A DNA stretch of 64,000 bases from Haloimpatiens sp042688525 (GTDB taxonomy: Bacteria; Bacillota; Clostridia; Clostridiales; Clostridiaceae): the NCBI RefSeq assembly GCF_042688525.2, contig NZ_JBHWAB010000001.1, positions 1,302,001 to 1,366,000 on the forward strand, written 5' to 3'. The number at the start of each line of letters is the position of its first letter. Positions within the stretch are counted from its first letter, which is position 1. This document shows, one piece after another, positions 45,344 to 53,617 of this stretch. The translations under genes and the position numbers were made by a program. Under the pieces are notes generated by a model. The model searched no databases. It saw only the letters and a program-made list of their open reading frames with translations, and had not been told where the DNA came from.

Positions 45344-46849
45344 TTATTTATTATCATTTTCATTAAATATAGCTGTAGCAAATATAAAAGTAGCAAAACC
45401 TATTATTAGTAATGAGAGACTTTTTATAACAGAATTTTGATTTGGAAGAATTGTATTCAAAATGCGTAGTATAAGATATACAAATATTCCAAGTAAGATA
45501 TCTATAATAAGATTAACTGTTGAGAAATCTAGAGAATAATCTTTTTTTATTTCAATCATATTTAAAAATAGCACGGTAGATGAAGTTATTATAATACTTA
45601 TACCAAAACCATATATATTTATAGAAGGCATACCACATAGAACATATATTAGAAACAATTCGATTAAAGCAGATAAAACAGAATTCTTTAAAACTACTTT
45701 CTGTTTACCTAATCCGTTTAATATTCCAAAAGTAGTAGCAGAAACGTAGGAAATAGGAGTACTTAAAGCTGCTAATTTAATGAACTCACCTAAATCATTT
45801 CTTTTAAAAAATAATTCACCTAAACTATTTGGGAGACTCATACAAATTACAAGTGTTGAAAGCCCTATAATAAATGCTATTTTTATAACTTCCACAAAAC
45901 GCTTTTCTAGCAGAGCATAGTTACCTTTACTTAAGTTTTCAGAGATATTAGGGATTAATACCGTAGATATAGACATAATTGCTATAAAAGGGAAAAAGGT
46001 AATACTCATTGCCATACCAGAAAATTTACCTATAATAGCTAATGCTTTACCATGGGGTATACCTGCAGCTATTAATCTTTGAGGAAGAAGTAAGGTTGAA
46101 GCAGTTGATAACCCAGTGGTTAATATTCCGTTAATACAAAGTGGAAGAGATATTGCTAATATACCTGATAGTAATTTAATGCCTTTTTCTGACTTTGAGT
46201 AAGATATTGTGTATTTAAATTTATTTTTTTTATAGAAGCAAAATAATAATATAAAACTTACAAGTTCACCAGCAGATAAGGCCAAATAAGTTACAGTTAC
46301 AGTTCTAGTTATCTCATGTAAATTTAAAATAGTGATTATAGAAACAATCACAGTCATTCTTATACCCTTTTCACAAATATCTATTACAGATGGTATTGTC
46401 ATTTTTGAGATACCATAGAAATATCCTTTTAAAATAGCAGATAAGGCTATAAAAACAATAGCAGGGCAAATTAGCCATAAGGAGTATAGAGCTCTATTAT
46501 CTTTTATTACAGTATTGCATATAAGAGGTGAGAAAAGAAATAGAACTAAAGCAATTAGTACTGACCACACAAGATCAAAAATTAAACAGATTCTTATTGA
46601 TTTATGTAAGTTAGCAAAATCATTTTTACTGTAAAAAGAAGCACACTCTTTTGAAACAGCAGTAATCATACCACCACACACAATAACTGCAAAAAAATCA
46701 TATACAGGCATAATTAAGGAATAAAGCCCCATACCTTGAGCACCTAACTTACAAGATAAAATTATGGAAAACATAAATTTTAATATTCCTGTTATTAAAT
46801 TAGAAAAAGTAAGTATAATTGAGTTTTTATAAAAATTATCTTTGGACAT
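45344..46849 (-). CDS. spoVB: Stage V sporulation protein B-like flippase
   Basis: 501 residues, about 14 membrane segments, of the SpoVB type needed for spore cortex formation. Typical stretches are FYKNSIILTFSNLITGILKFMFSIILSCKLGAQGMGLYSLIMP, AVSKECASFY and LKGYFYGISKMTIPSVIDI. Start ATG 46849 is chosen; an in-frame GTG at 46861 has no ribosome site. The ribosome site GAGGGG (46854-46859) is buried in a 13-bp hairpin (46855-46892), so translation from long transcripts should be low. A LysM protein gene lies upstream in the same direction. The family call is firm. The sporulation role is inferred. Confidence 0.88.
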   Translation of the reverse strand: MSKDNFYKNSIILTFSNLITGILKFMFSIILSCKLGAQGMGLYSLIMPVYDFFAVIVCGGMITAVSKECASFYSKNDFANLHKSIRICLIFDLVWSVLIALVLFLFSPLICNTVIKDNRALYSLWLICPAIVFIALSAILKGYFYGISKMTIPSVIDICEKGIRMTVIVSIITILNLHEITRTVTVTYLALSAGELVSFILLFCFYKKNKFKYTISYSKSEKGIKLLSGILAISLPLCINGILTTGLSTASTLLLPQRLIAAGIPHGKALAIIGKFSGMAMSITFFPFIAIMSISTVLIPNISENLSKGNYALLEKRFVEVIKIAFIIGLSTLVICMSLPNSLGELFFKRNDLGEFIKLAALSTPISYVSATTFGILNGLGKQKVVLKNSVLSALIELFLIYVLCGMPSINIYGFGISIIITSSTVLFLNMIEIKKDYSLDFSTVNLIIDILLGIFVYLILRILNTILPNQNSVIKSLSLLIIGFATFIFATAIFNENDNK

Positions 46850-46854
46850 AAAAC

Positions 46855-46892
46855 CCCTCACATAAATGTTGACATTAATATTTATGTGAGGG
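46855..46892 (-). promoter_or_regulatory. Hairpin that masks the spoVB ribosome site
   Basis: CCCTCACATAAAT and ATTTATGTGAGGG form a perfect 13-bp stem with a 12-base loop. On the minus strand the 3' arm contains the spoVB GAGGGG ribosome site and is followed by TTTT and the start codon. It may also act as a terminator for the LysM gene. Confidence 0.7.
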
Positions 46893-46916
46893 ATTCAAAT
46901 TATATTCTATTTACTT

Positions 46917-48092
46917 TTAACGTCCGCTTGCTTTAAATACATTTGATTGATGTGCTGAGTCCATTGTATTATTTACATGGCTTGTACTATTGTAGAAATA
47001 CATATCAAAATGACCAGAAACTCCATTGTCATATATATTAGTAGTTGAATGAGGCATTCCAGTTAAACTTACAGCAAGTTGGTATTTAACTCCACCTTGT
47101 GTAAAGTATAGAACCATAGGTCTTTTATATGACCAAGACCATGTAGGAAAAATTTGTTTCATTTTATTTGTATCCTCTTTAGTTAATGGTACTATATCTG
47201 CGTGATTTGAGCCGCCATAGTATTTAACATTAAAACTTATACCAGTAGAAGTATCTTTTAGAGTACCTACGGTATCAACTGTAAATATTCTTCTAGCATT
47301 TTCCCATGTATATATATCACCATAGTAGTCGTTGACTCTTTTAGCATACATGGATATTCCAATAGGTTTAACAATTTCAGTTGAGTTTACTGGGATTGTT
47401 AAAATTTGGCCAGGCATTATAATATTGCTAGAAAGCATATTACTTTTAACTATAGCATCCATGGAAGTATTAAATTTTTCAGATATTGACCATAAATTGT
47501 CACCAGATTGAACTGTATAGTTTGTTGTTTCTACATTTTTTATATCAGATGAATTATCTTCAATTAATAAATTTTGCCCAATATATAAGGAACTAGGATT
47601 TTTAAGATTATTTAATTCAATAATAGAAGATGTTGAAGTATTGAATTTTTGAGCTAATTTCCAAAGAGTATCTCCACTTTTTATTGTGTAAGTTATAATA
47701 TTTGAGTTTGTACTTCTATTATCAATTAATAAATTTTGCCCAATATATAATGGAGTAGAATCTTTGATATTGTTTAGATGAGTGATAGAAGATACTGAAG
47801 TATTAAATTTTTGAGCTAATTTCCAAAGAGTATCTCCGCTTTTTACTGTATAGTTTACGATATTTAAATTTGTATTTTCGTCAATTAATAAATTTTGATT
47901 AATATATAAAGAGTTAGCATCCGTAAGGCTATTTAATTGAGAAATAGAAGTTGTAGAAGTATTAAATCTTTGAGCTAATTTCCAAATAGTATCCCCACTT
48001 TTTACTGTGTAGTTTATAGTTTTAGCTTGTACAATTGGAGTGGAAAGTAACAGAAAAGACATTAAAAGAACAATTAACTTTTTTGATTTCAT
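46917..48092 (-). CDS. Secreted protein with four LysM repeats
   Basis: 391 residues. A signal peptide is at 1-23. Four LysM peptidoglycan-binding units start at about 26, 80, 134 and 191. The first three are almost identical, while the fourth is divergent (YTVQSGDNLWSISEKFN). The C-terminal domain at about 240-391 (ISMYAKRVNDYYGDIYTWENARRIF, HVNNTMDSAHQSNVFKASG) is one I know only as uncharacterised. It may bind or process the cell wall. No catalytic motif is recognised. The ribosome site is GGAGG before ATG 48092; an in-frame upstream start at 48128 lies before that site. The close DNA similarity of repeats 1-3 points to recent duplication. Confidence 0.83.
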   Translation of the reverse strand: MKSKKLIVLLMSFLLLSTPIVQAKTINYTVKSGDTIWKLAQRFNTSTTSISQLNSLTDANSLYINQNLLIDENTNLNIVNYTVKSGDTLWKLAQKFNTSVSSITHLNNIKDSTPLYIGQNLLIDNRSTNSNIITYTIKSGDTLWKLAQKFNTSTSSIIELNNLKNPSSLYIGQNLLIEDNSSDIKNVETTNYTVQSGDNLWSISEKFNTSMDAIVKSNMLSSNIIMPGQILTIPVNSTEIVKPIGISMYAKRVNDYYGDIYTWENARRIFTVDTVGTLKDTSTGISFNVKYYGGSNHADIVPLTKEDTNKMKQIFPTWSWSYKRPMVLYFTQGGVKYQLAVSLTGMPHSTTNIYDNGVSGHFDMYFYNSTSHVNNTMDSAHQSNVFKASGR

Positions 48093-48281
48093 AGTGTTAC
48101 CTCCTTCTTTTTTGAGTGTAGTTAACATTATAGTACATAAGTTTGAAAAAGTATTTAGAAGTTTAGAGGAAGTATAAGAATAATAATGCAGAAAATATAT
48201 ATATTATTAATGATTGAAATATTATAGAACATATTGGTACAGTATAGAGTTGTAGTGTAATTTTGAGTTTTATAAAATTGA

Positions 48282-48389
48282 AATTATACTATAAAATGTA
48301 GGATAATAGATTTAAAAAATAAAGAAAAGTTTAATGCATTATCAGAGGTGGAGAAGGATCATGTTATTATATTTTCAGGACAAAAATAA
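48282..48389 (+). pseudogene. Possible gene remnant
   Basis: An open stretch of 35 codons ends in FNALSEVEKDHVIIFSGQK and a stop. Its amino-acid make-up looks coding, but it has no start or ribosome site and no recognised family. It may be the 3' end of a decayed gene. Confidence 0.25.
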
Positions 48390-48561
48390 AGCTTATGTTA
48401 GATAATATAGAGTAAAAAGTATAAAATATAAAGAAAAAATAAGGAAGATTTTAAAAATCAAGATTTTGAAAATTCATCAATTATAAAAAGTTTTTTGTGA
48501 GAAAAACATCATTATTTGTTCTTTTAACTTTAATATTTATACTTTAGTTAATGATTTGGTA

Positions 48562-48575
48562 GTTGCGAAAGTTGA
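48562..48575 (+). repeat. Relic end of the palindromic element
   Basis: GTTGCGAAAGTTGA matches the right terminal repeat of copy 3 (CTGCGAAAGTTGA) except at its first bases. The rest of the element is not recognisable. Confidence 0.5.
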
Positions 48576-48677
48576 ATAAATTATTATTAATTTTGGTTAA
48601 AAAACTAACAGTACTATACATATACTTTCATTTATTAAAATATATATTAAGTGAGAATAATTTATATGGAGAGGGAT

Positions 48678-50003
48678 ATGAAACGTTTTTTTAGGTCAAT
48701 TTTAGTAATAGTAGTTTTAGTAATAGTAACTTTAAGTTTTGATAAATTTTATAAAAGTGATAATTTTAAGTTGAAGTATATTGATAAAAAAATTGATAAT
48801 AATATAATGTTTAAGGGATTGAATGGCGCAGTAGATTTTACTGTGGATAATGAAAAAAATTATTATATAGCATATAAAAATAAAATACAGGTAATAAATA
48901 AAAATGGAAAAAGTTATAACTTGATATTGAATAAAAATCTAGATATAAGCAGTATAGAATTATATGGAAAAACACTATATTATATATCTGGATGCAGGTT
49001 ATATTGTTATGATATAGCAAGTAAGAAAGAGAAGTGTTTAATTAATAATATACCTAATTTTGGTGATTATAAGAATAGTAAAATAAAAAGAAAAGATAAT
49101 TATTTATATATAACTATTGGTTCTTCCACTAATTCTGGAATTGTTGGAAAAGACAACGAATGGATAAAAGAAAAACCGTATAATTTTGATATTTCTCCAA
49201 AAACTATAATATTAAAAGGAATGAATTTTGGTGCACAAAAAAGTGGAGCTTTTGTTTCTTATGGTACACCAAACATAAAAGGACAGATAATACCAGGGCA
49301 TTTCCCAGGAAATGCATCGATTATAATTTATAATTTAAAAAGTGGTGCATATGAAACATATAGTTGGGGAATTAGAAATGTACAAGGATTAGATTTTAAC
49401 AGTGAAAAAAAGTTGTTTGCTATAGTTGGGGGAATGGAAAATAGAGGATTAAGGTCTATAAAAGGGGATGTAGATTATATTTATGAGATTAAAAAAGATA
49501 TATGGTATGGATGGCCGGATTATTCTGGAGGAGATCCAATAACATCACCAAGATTTAAAGACAAAAATGATAAGAAAATTCAGTTTATTCTTGATAAACA
49601 TCCGTGCACAAATCCACCAGCTCCAGTGTATCAACATAAAGAAGTAAGTTCATTAGAACATTTAGCAATTGATAAAAAAGGAGTACTTGGATCAAAAGAT
49701 TGTATGTATTTTTATAGTAATTTAGATAATAAATTATATAGTTTAGATAAAAAAGGTATATTAAAACAAAAAGTGATTTTTAATAAGAATTGTAATATAG
49801 TTGGTATAAAATTTTTTGGTGATAATATTTTTTCGTTAGATGCAAGTAATGGATTTTTATATCAATTTAAAGCTAAAAGTACTAATGAATTTAAAGGTGA
49901 TTTTAATAAAATAATTATGTATTATATGCTAATAATATTAGTTGTATTAATTACTATAATATTGGTTTTCCAAAATCATAGTAAAAAAGAAACAATTAAG
50001 TAA
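48678..50003 (+). CDS. Membrane-anchored glucose/sorbosone dehydrogenase-like beta-propeller
   Basis: 441 residues with hydrophobic segments at both ends: about 5-22 (FRSILVIVVLVIVTLSF) and about 410-430 (MYYMLIILVVLITIILVF). Between them lies a beta-propeller region with marks of the GSDH family (SWGIRNVQGLDF, then DIWYGWPDYSGGDP, then HPCTNPPAPVY). GSDH enzymes use PQQ, but the catalytic histidine was not identified here, and clostridia usually lack PQQ. It may instead be a non-enzymatic surface propeller. Start ATG 48678 has GGAG six bases upstream; in-frame GTG 48651 and ATG 48666 are weaker. A phospholipase-like gene follows. Confidence 0.7.
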   Translation: MKRFFRSILVIVVLVIVTLSFDKFYKSDNFKLKYIDKKIDNNIMFKGLNGAVDFTVDNEKNYYIAYKNKIQVINKNGKSYNLILNKNLDISSIELYGKTLYYISGCRLYCYDIASKKEKCLINNIPNFGDYKNSKIKRKDNYLYITIGSSTNSGIVGKDNEWIKEKPYNFDISPKTIILKGMNFGAQKSGAFVSYGTPNIKGQIIPGHFPGNASIIIYNLKSGAYETYSWGIRNVQGLDFNSEKKLFAIVGGMENRGLRSIKGDVDYIYEIKKDIWYGWPDYSGGDPITSPRFKDKNDKKIQFILDKHPCTNPPAPVYQHKEVSSLEHLAIDKKGVLGSKDCMYFYSNLDNKLYSLDKKGILKQKVIFNKNCNIVGIKFFGDNIFSLDASNGFLYQFKAKSTNEFKGDFNKIIMYYMLIILVVLITIILVFQNHSKKETIK

Positions 50004-50051
50004 TAATATCTATATTTTAAAATTATAAGAGAGGAGATTTTGTTTTAGTAA

Positions 50052-50765
50052 ATGAGAAGAAAAATAGAAAAAACATATGGTAAAACTGTTAAAGGAGTAA
50101 TGCATGTAATAAATCCCTTAAAGAAGAAGATAATAAAAACTTTTTGTACAGTTCATAAATATATAAACATAAAAGCTGTTGAAATATTAAAGATAAATGA
50201 CCACATTGATGAATATGAATTCTATAAAAATAATATACGAACTCTTAATGAGGGAGTTATGTGGGCAGATCAAGATTTTAAGAGTACAAATCATTTCTAT
50301 CATGTGGTAAAAGGGAGAGGATTATTTGGATTTTCAGATGCATTGACAGAATGTAAGAGGTATTATGATAAGTCAATATTATTTTTAAAACAGAAAAATT
50401 TAAAAAAGTCAATATTTTATCTTGGAGCAGCATGTCATTTAATTCAAGATGCAACAGTACCACAACATGTAAATAATAAATTGTTAAAAGAGCATAGAAA
50501 ATTTGAAGTTTGGATAACAAGTAAACTAATGAATGATTATTCTTTTGAAGAAGAGAAGAAAATAAAAAGGTATGACACGATAGATGAGTATATTAAGAAT
50601 AATGCTGTATTAGCATATAATTGTTATAAAAAGTATGTAAATATAAAAGAAAAAGAAGAAAGATATGAAAAAATATCAAATACAATAATTAGAGAAGCTG
50701 AAAAAACAACAGCAGGATTTTTAGTAGACTATTATGCTGAGTATAAAACGATTTTTCCCATTTAG
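50052..50765 (+). CDS. Zinc-dependent phospholipase C homologue without signal peptide
   Basis: 237 residues, aligned by eye with the N-terminal catalytic domain of clostridial alpha-toxin. VHKYINIKAVEIL would hold the first zinc histidine. WADQDFKSTNHFYH corresponds to the YQDHFWD region. YLGAACHLIQDATVPQHVN corresponds to YLGEAMHYFGDIDTPYHPAN, and EHRKFEVW to GHVKFETF. The N-terminal Trp1 ligand and a signal peptide are both missing, as is the C-terminal lipid-binding PLAT domain. It may therefore act in the cytoplasm or mother cell, or be a nuclease/phosphoesterase relative. GAGAGGAG precedes ATG 50052 by about 18 bases, longer than usual. It follows the propeller gene by 48 bases. Confidence 0.78.
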   Translation: MRRKIEKTYGKTVKGVMHVINPLKKKIIKTFCTVHKYINIKAVEILKINDHIDEYEFYKNNIRTLNEGVMWADQDFKSTNHFYHVVKGRGLFGFSDALTECKRYYDKSILFLKQKNLKKSIFYLGAACHLIQDATVPQHVNNKLLKEHRKFEVWITSKLMNDYSFEEEKKIKRYDTIDEYIKNNAVLAYNCYKKYVNIKEKEERYEKISNTIIREAEKTTAGFLVDYYAEYKTIFPI

Positions 50766-50788
50766 TGGAAGAAATCGTTTTTTTATAC
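50746..50788 (+). terminator. Terminator overlapping the phospholipase stop codon
   Basis: AAAACGATTT (50746-50755) pairs with AAATCGTTTT (50772-50781), with an inner CCA/TGG, then a T tract. Confidence 0.82.
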
Positions 50789-50830
50789 TATAATAGTGTT
50801 ATACTTTAATGAAAAGAAAGGGGATAGAAA

Positions 50831-51364
50831 ATGCAAGAGAGAATTTTAGATATTCGGAAATACAAATTTGATGGAAATATATTAGATATTGGGTACGATA
50901 ACTATGGAATAGTTTATAATTTGTGCAAAAAAAATAGTGAAAAGTTAGATATAGAATATGCAGATGATAGAAGTAAAAAAGATTGTATAAAAAATAACAT
51001 GTATGATTATTGTATATTATTTTTTGCCTTGAAAAATATATGGCCAAGTTATAGAAAAAAAAGTATATTTAATTTAATATATAATCTTTTAAAGGAAGAT
51101 GGGAAAATATATATATGGGATATTGATAAAGGTTTTTGGAAAAGTTTTAAATCTAATATAAAAGTAATAATATCAGATAATAAAGTAAAAAACATAAATG
51201 TAAGAGATTATAATATTTTTTCTAATAATTCAAAACAAAATATTATAAAGATAGTTAGTGAAAAATTTGATATAATTGACTTTGATTGCAATTGTGATAT
51301 GTTTTATATAAAAGCTAAAAAGAAAGGATGTTGTATTGATGAAAGTATTATTAGTAGCAATTAA
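50831..51364 (+). CDS. Methyltransferase-like Rossmann protein
   Basis: 177 residues resembling a class I SAM-dependent methyltransferase: a motif I-like GNILDIGYDNYG near residue 15, then YDYCILFFALKNIWPSYRKKSIFNLIYNLLKEDGKIYIWDID as motifs II-III. The glycine-rich loop is poorly conserved (DIGYDNYG, not DxGxGxG), so SAM binding is uncertain. Its last 26 bases overlap the next gene, which suggests that the two are coupled. It has an AAAGGGG ribosome site. The substrate is unknown. The family assignment is tentative. Confidence 0.6.
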   Translation: MQERILDIRKYKFDGNILDIGYDNYGIVYNLCKKNSEKLDIEYADDRSKKDCIKNNMYDYCILFFALKNIWPSYRKKSIFNLIYNLLKEDGKIYIWDIDKGFWKSFKSNIKVIISDNKVKNINVRDYNIFSNNSKQNIIKIVSEKFDIIDFDCNCDMFYIKAKKKGCCIDESIISSN

Positions 51365-53087
51365 TTCCAAATTTATTCACAGTAATTTAGCTGTAAGATA
51401 TCTAAAATCTTACACAAGGGGGTTAGATTATGAATGTGAAATTGTAGAGTTTTCAATAAATGATCTTAAAGATAAGATTGTAGAAGAAATAATAAATAAA
51501 AAACCAGATATAGTAGGTTTCTCTTGTTATATTTGGAATATAGAATATGTTAAAAAAATATCAAAATTATTAAAATTAGTAGATGTGAATATACAAATAT
51601 TTGCAGGAGGACCTGAAGTATCTTTTGATTGTGAAAAATTTTTATTAGAGAATTCAGTAGATTACATAATACAAGGAGAAGGAGAAGAGACATATAGAGA
51701 ATTTATAGAAAATAAGATAAAGGAAAATGTGAGTAAGAATTTAAAAAATGAAAATATTGATGAAGTACAAAATATAAAAGGAATCTATTCAAAATATAAA
51801 GGGAAAATTTTTTATGGCGGTATTAGAGAAATTATGGATATGAACAATATAGTTTTTCCATATAATAAAGATGATAATTTAGACAATAAAATAGTATATT
51901 ATGAAGCTTCAAGAGGGTGTCCTTTTGGATGCAAATATTGTTTATCTTCTGTAGACAGAAAGGTCAGGTTTTTGAATATAGAAAGAGTAAAAAAAGAATT
52001 ACAATTTTTTATAAATAAAAAGGTTAAATTAATTAAATTTGTAGATAGAACATTTAATTGTAATCCTAAATTTGCAAATGAAATTTGGAAGTTTTTAATA
52101 AACCAAAAGGAAGATATAAGAACTACTTTTCACTTTGAAATTTCTGCAGATATTTTAACAGAAGAACAAATAGAGATGTTGGCAAAATCTCAAAATGGAA
52201 GATTACAATTTGAGGTAGGAGTTCAGACAACTAATAATGAAATATTAAAAAATATTAATAGACATGTTAATTTTCATAGTATTAAAACAAAAATAGAAGA
52301 AGTAGAAAAAGTAAGAAATGTAAAGCAACATTTAGATCTTATAGCAGGGCTTCCAGGAGAGGATATTAAATCCTTTAAAAAATCTTTTAATGAGGTGTAT
52401 TCTATAAAACCAGAAGAAATACAACTTGGTTTCTTAAAATTACTTAAGGGTTCTCCAATGATAAGAGAAGCTAGTGAATGGGGAATGGTATATTCACCGT
52501 ATCCACCTTATGAAATATTAAAAACTAAAGATATTAGCTATGAAGAATTACGTATGTTAAAAAAAGTTGAAAAGATGGTAGATAAATATTACAACACGAA
52601 TAAATTTAATAATATATTAAAATATTTTGAGTTGTTGTATAAGAAACCATTTGATTTTTATTATGATCTTGCTATGTTTTTTGAAAGAAAAGGATATTTT
52701 AATAGAAATATATCTTCAGCTGATTATTACAAAGTATTTTTGGAATTTAATTTTGAAGAATTAAAGAAAAATAATGAGGAATTAAAAGAAATTATAAAGT
52801 TTGATTATTTGCGATTTAATAAAAAGAAATGGCTTCCACAATTTTTATATAGAGAATCTGATAAAAAGTTAGAAAAAAAAGTTAAAAAAGTAATTAGAGA
52901 TAAAAAAATAATTATATGTAAAAATATTCATATAGAAAAATTCAATATTGATATATATAAATTTATAAATACAGGAATAATACTTAAAGGTAGTACATAT
53001 ATAGCTTTTAATGAAGAAAATAATAGTGAATATAAGGATATAACTATAATATGGGAAAAATTAATCAGTGAAATTGAAGAAAAGTAA
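51339..53087 (+). CDS. B12-binding radical SAM protein (DUF4080 type)
   Basis: 582 residues. An N-terminal cobalamin-binding-like domain is at 1-130 (MKVLLVAINSKFIHSNLAVRYLK, VGFSCYIWN, FAGGPEVSF). The radical SAM core at about 185-400 has C194-x3-C198-x2-C201 (RGCPFGCKYC), VDRTFNCN and DLIAGLPGED. A C-terminal domain of the DUF4080 type (YYDLAMFFERKGYF) follows. No Dx(H)xxG cobalamin motif was seen, so cobalamin may bind base-off without histidine or not at all. ATG 51339 has AAAGGA ten bases upstream; TTG 51336 is an alternative. The substrate is unknown. The upstream overlapping methyltransferase-like gene suggests a joint pathway. Confidence 0.85.
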   Translation: MKVLLVAINSKFIHSNLAVRYLKSYTRGLDYECEIVEFSINDLKDKIVEEIINKKPDIVGFSCYIWNIEYVKKISKLLKLVDVNIQIFAGGPEVSFDCEKFLLENSVDYIIQGEGEETYREFIENKIKENVSKNLKNENIDEVQNIKGIYSKYKGKIFYGGIREIMDMNNIVFPYNKDDNLDNKIVYYEASRGCPFGCKYCLSSVDRKVRFLNIERVKKELQFFINKKVKLIKFVDRTFNCNPKFANEIWKFLINQKEDIRTTFHFEISADILTEEQIEMLAKSQNGRLQFEVGVQTTNNEILKNINRHVNFHSIKTKIEEVEKVRNVKQHLDLIAGLPGEDIKSFKKSFNEVYSIKPEEIQLGFLKLLKGSPMIREASEWGMVYSPYPPYEILKTKDISYEELRMLKKVEKMVDKYYNTNKFNNILKYFELLYKKPFDFYYDLAMFFERKGYFNRNISSADYYKVFLEFNFEELKKNNEELKEIIKFDYLRFNKKKWLPQFLYRESDKKLEKKVKKVIRDKKIIICKNIHIEKFNIDIYKFINTGIILKGSTYIAFNEENNSEYKDITIIWEKLISEIEEK

Positions 53088-53158
53088 GTAAATGAATAAA
53101 AAATAGTCAAAAAAATGACGTAAATTAAGATAATTAAATTTAATTTATTTAATAGTTC

Positions 53159-53187
53159 TTGAAATTTTGTTTAAAAATAAGTATAAT
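53159..53187 (+). promoter_or_regulatory. Promoter of the V-ATPase operon
   Basis: TTGAAA (53159-53164), 17-base spacer, TATAAT (53182-53187). Transcription would start near 53194, giving a leader of about 97 bases that contains a small AAATGC/GCATTT hairpin. Confidence 0.78.
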
Positions 53188-53290
53188 AAAGTTGTATTCA
53201 ATACTACATAAAGTACTATAAATGCATAGAATACTAGGCATTTATTATTATTTAACATCTTAACAGTTACTAATAAAAGGTGGTGATATC

Positions 53291-53617
53291 TTGGGAATAA
53301 ACGCAATAAAAGAAATTAAAGATGCTGAAAATAAAGCTGCTGAAATTGTAAAAAATGCAAAGGTAGAAGGTAAAGACATAATAAAAAATGCTAATGAAAA
53401 AGCTTTGCAGCAATATGAAAATATTATTAATTCCGCTAATAATGAGGTTGAAAAGCTCATGGAAAATGCTGTAAAAGAAGGGGAAGAACAATCTAAGCCA
53501 ATATTTGAAAAAGGTGAAAAAGAGGGAGAAGAAATTTTAAATACTTCTGATGAGAAAATTAGTAAAGCAGTTAATTTAGTGATTGAGAGGATAGTGAAGT
53601 GTAATGGCAATAGTTAA
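53291..53617 (+). CDS. ntpF: V-type ATPase peripheral stalk subunit (NtpF / subunit G-H)
   Basis: 108 residues, almost entirely one charged helix rich in Ala, Glu and Lys (IKEIKDAENKAAEIVKNAKVEGKD). It forms the peripheral stalk with subunit E. The start is TTG 53291 with GGTGGTGAT upstream. The last 14 bases overlap the start of ntpI, showing tight coupling. It is the first gene of the nine-gene operon, the usual place of this subunit in Enterococcus and clostridia. The subunit name rests on length, composition and position. Confidence 0.87.
   Translation: MGINAIKEIKDAENKAAEIVKNAKVEGKDIIKNANEKALQQYENIINSANNEVEKLMENAVKEGEEQSKPIFEKGEKEGEEILNTSDEKISKAVNLVIERIVKCNGNS

Larger units (their letters stand above)
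48093..48677. other. Divergent intergenic region, about 580 bases
   Basis: AT-rich. A TATAAT-like box for the LysM gene is on the minus strand at 48127-48132. A possible gene remnant occupies 48282-48389. A relic of the palindromic element end (GTTGCGAAAGTTGA) is at 48562-48575. No intact gene, RNA gene or further stable hairpin was seen. Confidence 0.5.

Noticed and set aside
46917..48092. Regular repeats that could look like a CRISPR-type array
   Set aside because: The period is about 160 bases and the frame codes for LysM domains. There are no short repeats with unique spacers and no cas genes.
48678..50003. Active PQQ-dependent sugar dehydrogenase
   Set aside because: Only some family motifs are present and no PQQ supply is evident, so the entry is called GSDH-like without an assigned activity.
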